From NCBI GenBank assembly GCA_025370055.1, contig CP073041.1, positions 2,976,001 to 3,040,000 of the forward strand: 64,000 nt of DNA, read 5' to 3'. Made by a program: the position numbers and the translations under genes. Below, in pieces: positions 37,825-47,582 of the stretch. A model generated the notes under the pieces. The model saw nothing but the letters and a program-made list of their open reading frames with translations, was not told the DNA's origin and made no database searches. The DNA is from Woronichinia naegeliana WA131 (GTDB taxonomy: Bacteria > Cyanobacteriota > Cyanobacteriia > Cyanobacteriales > Microcystaceae). How positions within the stretch are numbered: the stretch's first letter is position 1; every line of letters begins with the position of its first letter.

Positions 37825-38175
37825 TTAATGTAAATTAAAACGACGACAATTATCACATTGACCACAGGCCAAATTTTTCGCCTCTGATAACCAACCAAAG
37901 GCCTGAAGCAAAAATTGCCAACGACATTGGCGGGTTTTTAGGTAAGGTTGAACGGATTGGCCTGCTAGGACTTTGATCGGAGAAAAATGAGGTGATTGAC
38001 GGTCATTGAGTAAATGATAATGAAAGGGATCTAACCATTCCAATTGTCCCAGACGATGAAGCAAGGAAAGAGAAAGTTCTAGATCGGGAAAGGTGACCTT
38101 AATTGCTTGGATTTCTCCTTGGCGAGGAATTTGACGAGCGATCGCGGTGGCTTGACGGTATTGTTGCTCTAAGTA
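37825..38175 (-). pseudogene. recQ: RecQ helicase, C-terminal fragment
   Basis: Reading from 38175, the frame gives LEQQYRQATAIARQIPRQGE, then VKVLAGQ-like and CRWQFLLQAFGWLSEAKNLA with CGQCDNCRRF at the end. The R.CRW...FG...CG.CDNC pattern is the zinc-binding region of RecQ-family helicases. The gene is cut at 38175 by IS5-like C7; helicase motifs I-VI are absent from the window. Confidence 0.75.
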
Positions 38176-39228
38176 GGGCTTGCTGAAAAAGTCAAAAAAC
38201 GAAAGAAATGTGGGTTAGGGAAGTATGGACTGAAAAAGCATAGATAACTTATCCTTATGGAAACAAATCAAAATACAGATTTTGTTTAATCTATTGTTCC
38301 TTTCTGTCTAAAAAGGTCAACACAAATCACTCCTCACAAAAGAGAGGAAAATTAACACCATTTTTCACAAGAAAAACGACTCTACAACTTTTTACTTTTT
38401 GTCTTCTGAAGTAGAGTAGAAAGATTCATTACCAAAAAGTTCATCGCAATTACCGTTTCCGAGGTCTCAGGTAGTTTGGCCATCACTCGACCAAGACTAA
38501 ATTTCCTCTTTCCCTGTCCGAATTTACCCTCAATGGCATTACGCACTCTTTCATCTGAGCGTGCCTCTTTCTTTTTTTCTTTGCTCACCTCTTTCGGCGG
38601 TCTTCCCAATCGGGGACCACTCATTCTTATATCCCTTTCTTTACAATAAGCTCGATTCGCTTTTGTTCGATAGATTTTATCCACATGAACCGATTCCGGA
38701 TAACATCCTGTTTCCCTTTTATATTCTTCTATTCGCGCTTGTAAATCTCCCGATTCGTTGTAATTATCCCAACTTAATTTGTCTAAGAAGACAAAGCCAT
38801 TCACATTACTTGCCGATATTTTAGCTCCAAACTCTACTGCTTTTCCCGCTTTTCCACGCACTATTGGACGCACGTGAGGTTGGCTTACACTCACAATTCT
38901 GTTTTCTACTTTATTTGTCTTTTTTTCATACATTTCTAACTGTTGCTCATACACTTTTCCTATCGTTACAAGCTCTTCTTGCTCTTTTTTCGTTAGTTTT
39001 TCTAACTTTGCTCCCTCTTCTATCATTTTTTCTATATGAGACAAGTTTCTTTTTATATATCCTAGTTGTTTTTTTGTTCCTTTTCTTCTTTCTTTTTTTG
39101 ACACACGACGTTTTTTTGCTATGGCTAAGTACTCTTTTCTTGCCACTTCCCTATAAGTCCTCGGCTTTTCTTTCCTTTTCTCTTTTATTTCTTCATACAG
39201 CTTATCTATTATTTTTTCTGTTTTTTCT

Positions 39229-40479
39229 GGTTCTTCTGGCTTTGCGGTAGAAGATGTATAATAAGATACACTATATGAGGATGGCATCAATGTTATTTTT
39301 TCTAGAAAATCTGGTAGATTTGCCAAAGGTAAACATAAGAAATGTGATTCAAGAGGGAAAACAAGCGTTTTTAATACTGAGTTGTCAAGAGGAAGAAGTC
39401 AAATGTAATTATTGTGGTAGCTTAACGGATGAATTACATCAGACGAACAGTGTATTAGTAAGGGACTTGTCTATCTCTGGTCAAATGGTATATCTGAAAG
39501 TCCCTCGTCGTAAATTTTACTGTAAAGATTGTCAAAGGTTTTTTACAGAAAATCTAGAATTTATGGAAGCCCGTAGGAAATACACAGTGAGGTATGAAGA
39601 ATATATTTATGGACGAGTAAATGTGAGCAGTGTGGAACAAGTAGGTAGAGAGGAATCTCTATCATGGGATCAAGTGAATGGAATTTACCAACGTCAATGT
39701 GAAGCTAAAAAAAAAGATTGGCAAGGAGTAAAACACCTCGGGATGGATGAAATAGCGAAACGAAAAGGTCATCAGAATTTTGTAACAGTGTTAGGAGATA
39801 TAGAGAAAGGAGAATTAATAGAAGTGATAGATAGTCATCAACAAGATAAAATCATCGAAGTGCTGATGGAGAAAGAATTAGAGGTGAGGGAAGGAGTAGA
39901 ACAAGTGAGTGTAGATATGTGGGGAGGATTTCCTAAAGTAATAGAAAAAGTATTTCCGAATGCAGTAATTGTAACAGATAGATTTCATGTAATGAAGGCG
40001 TTGAATGAAGAATTGAATAAAATCCGTAAACAGACAAAATTGAATGTAAAAATCAAGGGAGAAAAGTGGCTATTATTAAAAAATAAAGAAGACCTAAAAG
40101 AGGAAGAGTTAGAAAAACTAGAATTGGTGTTAAAGCAATCTGCTCGTTTGCGTAAAGCGTATGAATATAAAGAGTCATTTAGAGAGATATATGAAAAAGT
40201 AAATGATAAGGAAGAAGGAAGATTAAAATTTACAGAATGGTTAGAGAATGCAAAGAGCATTTATACAGATGTAATTAGCACAATTCGTAGGAATTTGGAC
40301 TCTATTTGTAACTACTTTTTGAGTCGAACGACGAATGGGGCAATGGAAGGCATCAATAATCGTCTTAAACTAATCAAGCGTCAAGCTTATGGATTTATGA
40401 ACTTTGATAATATGCGAAATCGTTTTTTAGCTTGCTTTTCATGATAAGCTTTAATTATCACTCTTTGTTCAGGAGAACC
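39229..40479 (+). mobile_element. ISL3-like element (1251 bp)
   Basis: The ends are GGTTCTTCTG at 39229 and CAGGAGAACC ending at 40479 (one mismatch as inverted repeats). The 8-bp TSD TTTTTTCT lies at 39221-39228 and 40480-40487. The 8-bp TSD and transposase type fit ISL3. Confidence 0.9.
39254..40444 (+). CDS. ISL3 family transposase
   Basis: The 396-aa frame has an N-terminal zinc-finger region (CNYCG, then CKDCQRFF), an HTH-like middle and a catalytic domain: HLGMDEIAKRKGHQNFVTVL (first Asp), VSVDMWGGF and VTDRFHVMKAL (second Asp), and TNGAMEGINNRLKLIKRQAY with GFMNFDNMRNRFL (Glu region). These are hallmark ISL3 motifs. The true start may be the ATG at 39275 rather than 39254. Confidence 0.92.
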   Translation: MYNKIHYMRMASMLFFLENLVDLPKVNIRNVIQEGKQAFLILSCQEEEVKCNYCGSLTDELHQTNSVLVRDLSISGQMVYLKVPRRKFYCKDCQRFFTENLEFMEARRKYTVRYEEYIYGRVNVSSVEQVGREESLSWDQVNGIYQRQCEAKKKDWQGVKHLGMDEIAKRKGHQNFVTVLGDIEKGELIEVIDSHQQDKIIEVLMEKELEVREGVEQVSVDMWGGFPKVIEKVFPNAVIVTDRFHVMKALNEELNKIRKQTKLNVKIKGEKWLLLKNKEDLKEEELEKLELVLKQSARLRKAYEYKESFREIYEKVNDKEEGRLKFTEWLENAKSIYTDVISTIRRNLDSICNYFLSRTTNGAMEGINNRLKLIKRQAYGFMNFDNMRNRFLACFS

Positions 40480-41121
40480 TTTTTTCTCTGGCATCATTCA
40501 ATATTCCTATATCCGTTGGATATTTTATATCTGCTGGTGTACAAGTCGCATCTAACAATAACTTTCCTTCATTTTCTTTTTTTTCTGACGCTACACCCGT
40601 CGCTTTTTTTCTATTTCTTTATTAATTTTATTTATTAATTCCATTCCTATTTTTTTACGAAAATGAACCATCATTGACGCATTAAATGCTTCTTTGCTAC
40701 TATAGCTTTCCATTCCTATAAAGTACTGTAAATAAGGGTTCTCTTTTATTTGTTCTACTGTTTCTCTGTCACTTTTTCCTGAAATTTCTTTGATAATTAA
40801 TGCTCCTAATGCCATTCTAAATGATTTGGCTGGGGCTCCTTTTTTTTCTGTGAAGTTTTTTGCATATTCTTCCTCATATTTTTCCCAGGGAATCATTTTT
40901 GACATTTCTATCCAACGATTTTCTTCGTCTAACTGCCCGCCGAACAGATTTTTCAAGTTTTCTGGTGTTTCAATTGAGTACTGTTGCTTTCGGTACATCT
41001 GCTTTCTCTCTTCTTAATGCAATGGTTTTGAGGCATTCTACCCTATTTTCGTGCATTCTAGCGGTTCTTAATTCGCCTACTATTTTTCTCCGTAAAGGTT
41101 TCAGCTTTTTTCAGCAAGCCC

Positions 41122-41910
41122 TAATTGCTGTTGAAAAAAGCCTTGACGTTGGCGATCGCTGAATCCGAGCCCGTTGATAGCGTTCATCGACCAGATGGAG
41201 AACGGTATGTCATAAGAAAGCCAGAAGGTTGAGGGTCAGCAGAAAAGAGGACAAATGTTGCTGACCATGCCCAAAATTATGTTCTAAATGATAGCCCCGA
41301 GTTTTGAGAACATTGTGATTCTCATTTTCGGTTCGCCAACGACTGCGTCCAGCAGAGCAGACCAGAATGACCCGTTGAGGAGTCAGGTCGTGGTTGGTAA
41401 TCCAGCTATTGCGATAGAGAAGTTGACCATCCGACTCGCGCTTAACTGTCACCTCACACCAATTGACCAGTAAGACGGGTTGTTGTTCGCGCAGAGGGAC
41501 TTGATTGAGATAACGATAGTCCCAAATTTCAAAGTAGCGCCCATTCCAAACTCGTTGTTGAGTAGTTTTAACTTCTCCGTTCGCCTCCATGAAAGCGACC
41601 CAATCATAGAGAGCTGGATGGGATGTGGGTAAACAGACAAAGATAAAGTTGTAATTGTACTCTAAACAATGTTCAGCCATCGGTTGGCGACTATAGAGGT
41701 CGTCCCCTAAGAGGGTGATGGCCTGGCCTTCAAACCAGGACGAATGGCTCGCTATCCAGCGTTTAGCCGCATTTTGCTCACAGTCTTGTTTCTCACTGCC
41801 ATCTTGAGGGGTGATAAATTCCTTGCTGTAAATTTTTCGTTGATTATGCCTGATGTTATCACAGAAGTCTTATCATCCCTTTTCACAGGAAAAACTATCA
41901 ACGAATTATT
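41122..41910 (-). pseudogene. transposase relic (ISNCY/IS4-like), cut by C7 and by the IS1-like element
   Basis: The minus strand reads RKIYSKEFITPQDGSEKQD, WFEGQAITLLGDDLYSRQPM and AEHCLEYNYNFIFVCLPTSH, then the same sequence as the relic at 124-803, ending in FLLTLNLLAFL at 41210. Past that it reads VLHLVDERYQRARIQR and is cut by C7. At its 5' side the IS1-like element is inserted at 41911. The longest open part is 41210-41680. Confidence 0.65.
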
Positions 41911-42058
41911 GGAACTGGTATCGTCTGAATCAAAGTTGGAAAAAGTTATGGTGTAAGGCCTTGAGAAAATAGAAAAATAGTTTAAGACTAGACATCGTCC
42001 CGTTTTTATTATACTATTATTATTGTCATTATATCAAAGAAGAGGGAAACAGAAAACA

Positions 42059-43354
42059 ATGTCAATATTAAAGAAAAGCTCTATGGAAATCCTGAATGAT
42101 GTTGGCTTGTGCCAAGAGAAAGAGGATGCCTTATTCAAGAAAAACTGTCCTCATTGCTATAGTGAAAAAGTAAAAATACATTCTTATTATCAAACGAAAG
42201 GTAACGGGGAACGTAAAATGTTCATTTGTCAAGAATGTAGTTCTTGTTTTGCTGAGACTTATGGTAGCGTAATCGCTGGCTTAGAAACCCCATTAAGTGA
42301 AATTGTAAAAGTATTAAAAGCCAGAATGGAAGGAATAGGATTGAATGCAGCAGCCCGAGTATTTGGCTACGCGAAAACAACAATATTGAATTGGGAAAAG
42401 AAGTTATCGGGATTACAAGAGACATTATTTTTATACGCCTTAGTGAATGAATTTGTTAAATTAGTAATAGAAGGGGATGAACTATATAGGGCTTGTTGAA
42501 TAAGTATAGAACCCTTGCCAGATAATGCTTTCAAGCATTTTAAAAACGATCAGGTGCAAGGTTATGGCCTTTGGAGGCTCAAAGCCCATGCACGTCGTTG
42601 GAAAACTGGGGGTTGAAATTGGAAACAACTCTCTGAAGTCACCATTTTTCGCGTCCTGTGGCATCTAGGTTCGTTTTGTGGACTTTTTCAGCAGACCCTA
42701 TATACAAAAGTTAGAAAAAATGAAGAAGCAAGTGCCTCTGAGGGGTGGACAATCGTGCTCATGGTAAGGGCTAGCCGCTTTATTTGGCATTTAAAATGTG
42801 GTCGAAAAGAGCAGAAATTATTTCTAGAAGCAATGATGACGGTAGCGGAATTATTTGAAAGGAGTGCAGAATCTCTCCAGCTATTTACAGATGGGGAAAA
42901 GCGATATAGTCAATTGCTATTTGATATTTGTCACGAAGTATTGAAGACTGGAAAGCGAGGTCGTCCCACCAAAGTATTACCGAAGGGTCTTGTGGTAAGA
43001 TTAAAAAATAAGAGTAGTAAACGTCGAGATTCTGCGGGTAAACTAGAGAAAGTAGAAACTCCGAAACCAGAACATCCAGAGACAACAGAAAAACCAGAAG
43101 AAAAGGATGTTCATGCCAATCACATTGAGGCATTTAATAGTGCTATCCGACGCTATTTAGCCGCCTTTCGTCGTCGTACAAATACTTATGCTAAATCTGT
43201 TGTGGGATTACAGCGAGTCCTAGATATTTTCTGGATGGTTCATAACTTTGTTCGCAGCCATTTTACTACTAGAGAAGTTCCTGCTGTAGCTCTCGGTATA
43301 ATTGAAAAAGGGTTAACTTGGGAGGACTTACTCCAAATTCGCCTGATTTCTTGA
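42059..43354 (+). pseudogene. IS1-like transposase interrupted by MITE 2
   Basis: Removing 42489-42704 restores 1080 bases, 359 residues plus stop, with the zinc ribbon (CPHC, CQECSSC), HTH, GDELYTKVRKNEEAS and HIEAFNSAIRRYLAAFRRRT regions. The second zinc-ribbon block has Ser for Gly compared with copy 1. The MITE splits the codon context DELY-TKV. Confidence 0.85.
42489..42698. repeat. MITE 2 (210 bp) with IS5-like ends
   Basis: The ends are GGGCTTGTTGAATAAG at 42489 and CTTTTTCAGCAGACCC ending at 42698. The TSD is TATATA (42483-42488, 42699-42704). It is exactly as long as MITE 1, and shares interior blocks in inverse orientation. Confidence 0.82.
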
Positions 43355-43404
43355 ACCTCTCGTATTGCAACGTTTATAGCTTCTAGCTAGACGATACCAG
43401 TGCC

Positions 43405-43519
43405 CTGCCATCTTGAGGTGTGATAAATTCCTTGCTGTAAATTTTTCGTTGATTATGCCTGATGTTATCACAGAAGTCTTATCATCCCTTTTCACAGGAA
43501 AAACTATCAACGAATTATT
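43405..43519. repeat. direct repeat of host sequence between tandem IS1-like copies
   Basis: The sequence starting CTGCCATCTTGAGG and running to CAACGAATTATT repeats 41798-41910 with very few changes. The unit [host 115 bp + IS1-like element] is thus present twice in tandem, the second time truncated. Confidence 0.8.
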
Positions 43520-44050
43520 GAAACTGGTATCGTCTGATCAAAGTTGGAAAAATTTATGGTGTAAGGCTTTGAGAAAATAGAAAAATAGTTTAAGACTAGA
43601 CATCGGCCCGTTTTTATTATACTATTATTATTGTCATTATATCAAAGAAGAGGGAAGCAGAAAACAATGTCAATATTGAAGAAAAGCTCAATGGAAATCC
43701 TGAATGATGTTGGCTTGTGCCAAGAGAAAGAGGATGCCTTATTCAAGAAAAACTGTCCTCATTGCTATAGTGAAAAAGTAAAAATACATTCTCATTATTA
43801 AACGAAAGGTAACGGGGAACGTAAAATGTTCATTTGTCAAGAATGTAGTTCTTGTTTTGCTGAGACTTATGGTAGCGTAATCGCTGGCTTAGAAACCCCA
43901 TTAAGTGAAATTGTAAAAGTATTAAAAGCCAGAATGGAAGGAATAGGATTAAATGCAGCAGCCCGAGTATTCGGCTACGCGAAAACAACAATATTGAATT
44001 GGGAAAAGAAATTATCAGGATTACAAGAGACATTATTTTTATACGCCTTA
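43520..44050 (+). mobile_element. IS1-like element, copy 3, truncated
   Basis: The left end GAAACTGGTATCGTCTG is followed by the first ~530 bp of the element, cut at 44050 (LFLYAL) where an unrelated IS end begins. Confidence 0.8.
43668..44050 (+). pseudogene. IS1-like transposase fragment with a premature stop
   Basis: The start is MSILKKSSMEILNDVG. A CAA-to-TAA change makes a stop after KIHSHY (about 43801); the frame then continues (43826 onward, CQECSSCFAETYGSV) to the truncation. The catalytic region is missing. Confidence 0.78.
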
Positions 44051-44065
44051 GGGCGTGTCATCAAT

Positions 44066-44247
44066 CAGCAATTCCAAATTCAAACGGTAACATAGGATAC
44101 AGACACGATCTTGTTTTTATGGGTGTAAGAGATATTAACCTAATCTCTGAGTTTTTTTGCATTCCCTCCTCGAATCTCGGTCTCTTAGAGAGTCAGTAAC
44201 CTGCAAACAAACTTGATCAATCACTAAATAGAGCATTACATTGATTC
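44066..44247 (-). repeat. IS-end/MITE-like relic with CAGCAATTCCAAATTC end
   Basis: The left end CAGCAATTCCAAATTC starts at 44066. The interior matches the reverse complement of 1-123 (shared TCCTCGAATCT block) and then the interior of 11520-11713 (CTTGATCAATCACTAAATAGAGC block). C8 is inserted in it at TAAATA, removing the other end. The 15 bases before it (GGGCGTGTCATCAAT) are unassigned. Confidence 0.55.
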
Positions 44248-44253
44248 TAAATA

Positions 44254-44727
44254 GGGCTTGCTGAAAAAGTCAAAAAACGAAAGAAATGTGGGTTAGGGAA
44301 GTATGGACTGAAAAAGCATAGATAACTTATCCTTATAGAAACAAATCAAAATACAGATTTTGTTTAATCTATTGTTCCTTTCTGTCTAAAAAGGTCAACA
44401 CAAATCACTCCTCACAAAAGAGAGGAAAATTAACACCATTTTTCACAAGAAAAACGACTCTACAACTTTTTACTTTTTGTTTTCTGAAGTAGAGTAGAAA
44501 GATTCATTACCAAAAAGTTCATCGCAATTACCGTTTCCGAGGTCTCAGGTAGTTTGCCCATCACTCGACCAAGACTAAATTTCCTCTTTCCCTGTCCGAA
44601 TTTACCCTCAATGGCATTACGCACTCTTTCATCTGAGCGTGCCTCTTTCTTTTTTTCTTTGCTCACCTCTTTCGGCGGTCTTCCCAATCGGGGACCACTC
44701 ATTCTTATATCCCTTTCTTTACAATAA
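44254..44727 (-). mobile_element. IS5-like element C8, 3' fragment
   Basis: This is the 3' end of the family (left flank TAAATA at 44248-44253), cut at ACAATAA (44727) against the end of the next transposase relic. It contains the last 80 codons of the transposase (44460-44702), with MGKLPETS for MAKLPETS. Confidence 0.85.
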
Positions 44728-44808
44728 CTGGACAGTGGGAAGTTTATGGATGGCAGAGAAGGTAATGACTATGCGGCCAAAGTAAGTCTATCAGGACTTG
44801 GAAAAGGG

Positions 44809-45954
44809 CTAAGTACAGGACAAAAGGCTTGAAAAGTATACGAGAAAGGGGTTTCATGGAAGATGAACGTAATGTAAGAAAACCCATGAACCAATATAAC
44901 GCATTGAAACAAGCCCTAAAACCCCATTTGGGATGGCATGGTGCCAGACTCTCCTTCCTAGCCTTGTTCTTACTCGCCCTCCTCAAAGTGAAAACGGTTA
45001 ACCTTAAAGAATTGGCTCTGGGTTTTGAAGGTCGGGCATTGGTGGATTCTCATTACAAACGCTTACAACGCTTTTTCTCAGGATTTGAGCTGGATTACCA
45101 TCACATTGCCCGTATTGTAGTCAGTTGGCTGGATATCCCTCAACCTTGGGTATTAAGTATTGACCGCACAACCTGGGAGTTTGGCAGTCATGGTTATAAT
45201 ATCCTCACTGTCGGCATTGTCCATGAAGGAGTAGCCATTCCCATCTTGTGGTGGATGCTTAGCAAGAAAAAGGGCAATTCTAACAGTGATGAACGAATGC
45301 GTTTTATCGAGGAGATGCTCAAGATTTTTCCCACCGCCCTGATTCGTTGTTTATGTGGCGACCGTGAGTTTATTGGTCAGGCTTGGCTTCGCTATCTTCT
45401 GCTCGAACCGCTACTGGCTTTCTGTCTGAGAATTCGGGCTACGGACAAGATTGAGCACAATGGCAAGCTTTTGGCCGCCAAAGTCATTTTTGCCCATCTT
45501 GCAAAAGAGTGAATCTCAACGTCTTCAAGGGAGTTGTCGGGTTTGGGGATATCCTGTTTCTGTAGAGGCTCTTCGCTTGCCTGATAATTCTCTACTCATC
45601 GTCATTGGACATCCCGATTCCCAAGGTCTTATTCACGATTATGCCCTGCGTTGGGGCATTGAAACCCTTTTTGGCATCTTTAAGACTCGTGGCTTTTGCT
45701 TGGAATCTACTCACTTTACTGACCCCAAGCGTCTTCGTAAGCTTTTGGCTTTACTGACTTTAGCTTTGGCTTGGTCTCTCAAAACTGGTCTAGCAATTCA
45801 TCATCTTCATCCCATTCCCCTCAAGAAACATGGTCGCCTAGCGCAGAGTCTTTTTCGTCTTGGTTTTGACCATCTTCGTCATCTTGTTCTTAATCCTTCT
45901 CTACCCAATTTTTCTCTTTTTCTCGACTCCCTACATTTTTTGTCCTGTACTTAG
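44809..45954 (+). mobile_element. IS4-like element (1146 bp) with CTAAGTACAGGACAAAA ends
   Basis: The ends are CTAAGTACAGGACAAAA at 44809 and its complement finishing at 45954. The 9-bp TSD GGAAAAGGG lies at 44800-44808 and 45955-45963. Confidence 0.88.
44829..45954 (+). pseudogene. IS4-like transposase with one frameshift
   Basis: The first frame (44829-45512) has VKTVNLKELAL, VLSIDRTTWEFGSHGYNIL (first Asp) and ALIRCLCGDREFIGQAWLRY (second Asp). Around 45470 the frame changes; the second (45451-45954) has LIHDYALRWGIETLFGIFKT (Y-x6-E...K Glu region). A single base difference near the junction explains it. The element is probably inactive unless the frame change is programmed. Confidence 0.82.
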
Positions 45955-46345
45955 GGAAAAGGGTCAAGTTTAGCGGCAAGGAATTTAGGCAAAAGCAGAC
46001 TAGGTGGACTTTGAGGAAAAATCATTGGGGCTTGATGTTGGACATTGGTGTCAACTTAAGCCAAAATGCCTACTCACAAAAGATTAGCCTAAAAGCAGGC
46101 GGAAGTAAGAGTAGGCTGAAAAAAAGGTTAGTATATAAAAAAGTGAGCAAAAAACAAATGGCAAGACAACATCCTCGGAGAAAAGGAAACCCAGACTTAC
46201 GTCGTAAGACAAATCAGCCAGGGGTAGAAATCCCTGAAATAACAAAAGAGTTGTTTGAATTACTAGAACCCACAATGTTTACACCATTAAAATATTTACA
46301 GGGAACTCATGAGAAAATGATGAGAGATAGGGTATTAAATTTACC

Positions 46346-47582
46346 CAGGGCGAACGCATCTAAAAATGATACAGATACAAGAACATTATAGAGGGATGGA
46401 TAAGGGAAAATAAGGGAAAGTGCATAGAAAACAAAAGCGATGAAACTCCGACCCAAATATAGACTGGTAGAACACTTTGCCGAAATAGATGACCCTCGCA
46501 TCGAACGAACAAAACGGCATAAACTCATTGATATTCTAACGATTGCCATCTTAGCCGTCATTTGTGGAGCAGAAGGTTGGGTAGCCATGGAAAGTTTCGG
46601 CAAGGCTAAACATCAATGGCTAAAAAAAATTTTGGAATTGCCGAATGGCATCCCCTCCGACGATACGTTTGCGCGTGTATTTGCTAGTCTGAATCCAGAG
46701 CAATTTCAAGACTGTTTTCTGCATTGGGTCAAAAGTATAGCGGAGGTAAGTGAAGGAGAAGTGATAGCGATTGACGGCAAAACCCTTCGCCACTCCTATG
46801 ACAATGCCAACGGAAAGGGCGCAATTCAGATGGTAAGTGCATGGGCAACAGCAAATCGTCTAGTACTAGGACAGTGCAAGGTGGAAAGCAAATCGAATGA
46901 AATCACGGCGATTCCTAAACTCCTGAAAATGCTAGAGGTCAAAGGTTGTATCGTAACGATTGATGCCATGGGAACTCAGACAAAGATTGCCCAACAGATA
47001 GTAGGGCGAGGGGGAGATTATGTTTTGGCATTGAAAGGCAATCAAGGTAATTTATGTGAGGATGTTGAACAATTATTTGCTCATGCTCAATCGGTTAATT
47101 TTGTGGGAATTAAGCATGATTTTCATCAAACAATAGACAAGGGACATGGACGGATTGAAATTCGCCGTTGCTGGACGATGGAACAAACAGAATTTTTGCT
47201 GGGTGGGGAGAAATGGGCAAAGTTGACGAGCATCTGTATGATTAAAGCGGAGAGACGATTGAAAGACAAAACAGAGTATGAGACTCGCTACTATATCAGT
47301 AGCCTGCCGAGTAATGCTCAAAAATTATCCCAATCTGTTCGTAGTCATTGGTTGATAGAAAACTCTTTACATTGGGTTCTAGACTTGGCCTTCAACGAGG
47401 ATGCTTGTCGCATTCGTAAGGATTTTGCTCCTGAGAATTTAGCCGTCTTACGCCATATCGCTCTTAACTTGCTCACAAAGGAAAATACTCTGAAACTTGG
47501 TATCAAGAATAAACGGCTACGCGCTGGTTGGGACGAGGACTATCTCCTTAAGGTTTTACTCGGATAAGATGCGTTTGCCCTG
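46346..47582 (+). mobile_element. ISAs1-like element (1237 bp)
   Basis: The ends are CAGGGCGAACGCATC at 46346 and GATGCGTTTGCCCTG finishing at 47582. The 10-bp TSD TAAATTTACC lies at 46336-46345 and 47583-47592. Confidence 0.93.
46440..47567 (+). CDS. ISAs1 family transposase
   Basis: The 375-aa frame has the family start ([40 protein letters not shown]), first Asp in [20 protein letters not shown], second in [20 protein letters not shown] with [10 protein letters not shown], and the Glu region [20 protein letters not shown]. It is uninterrupted within intact ends, a candidate active element. Confidence 0.94.
   Translation: MKLRPKYRLVEHFAEIDDPRIERTKRHKLIDILTIAILAVICGAEGWVAMESFGKAKHQWLKKILELPNGIPSDDTFARVFASLNPEQFQDCFLHWVKSIAEVSEGEVIAIDGKTLRHSYDNANGKGAIQMVSAWATANRLVLGQCKVESKSNEITAIPKLLKMLEVKGCIVTIDAMGTQTKIAQQIVGRGGDYVLALKGNQGNLCEDVEQLFAHAQSVNFVGIKHDFHQTIDKGHGRIEIRRCWTMEQTEFLLGGEKWAKLTSICMIKAERRLKDKTEYETRYYISSLPSNAQKLSQSVRSHWLIENSLHWVLDLAFNEDACRIRKDFAPENLAVLRHIALNLLTKENTLKLGIKNKRLRAGWDEDYLLKVLLG

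Larger units (their letters stand above)
38382..40998 (-). pseudogene. IS5-like transposase of C7, split and frameshifted
   Basis: The N-terminal part (40591-40998) ends prematurely in KKRRV because a T8 run (A8 in the coding strand) is one base shorter than in intact copies. The remainder is further interrupted at TTTTTTCT by the ISL3-like element. The C-terminal part (38382 to about 39228) is intact. The copy is dead on two counts. Confidence 0.88.
38176..41121 (-). mobile_element. IS5-like element C7, interrupted by an ISL3-like element
   Basis: Both IS5-like ends are present. Flanks do not match (TAAGTA at 38170-38175, TAATTG at 41122-41127), so a recombination or deletion placed it between recQ and the ISNCY-like relic. 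Without the ISL3 insertion (1251 + 8 bp) it is 1687 bp, 1 short of full length. Confidence 0.9.
41911..43404 (+). mobile_element. IS1-like element, copy 2, carrying MITE 2
   Basis: The left end is GGAACTGGTATCGTCTG, and the right end ACGATACCAGTGCC finishes at 43404. Without MITE 2 and its TSD it is 1278 bp. The flanks do not form a TSD; the 115 bp upstream of the element are repeated directly after it (see 43405-43519), so this looks like a tandem duplication of host plus IS. Confidence 0.85.
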
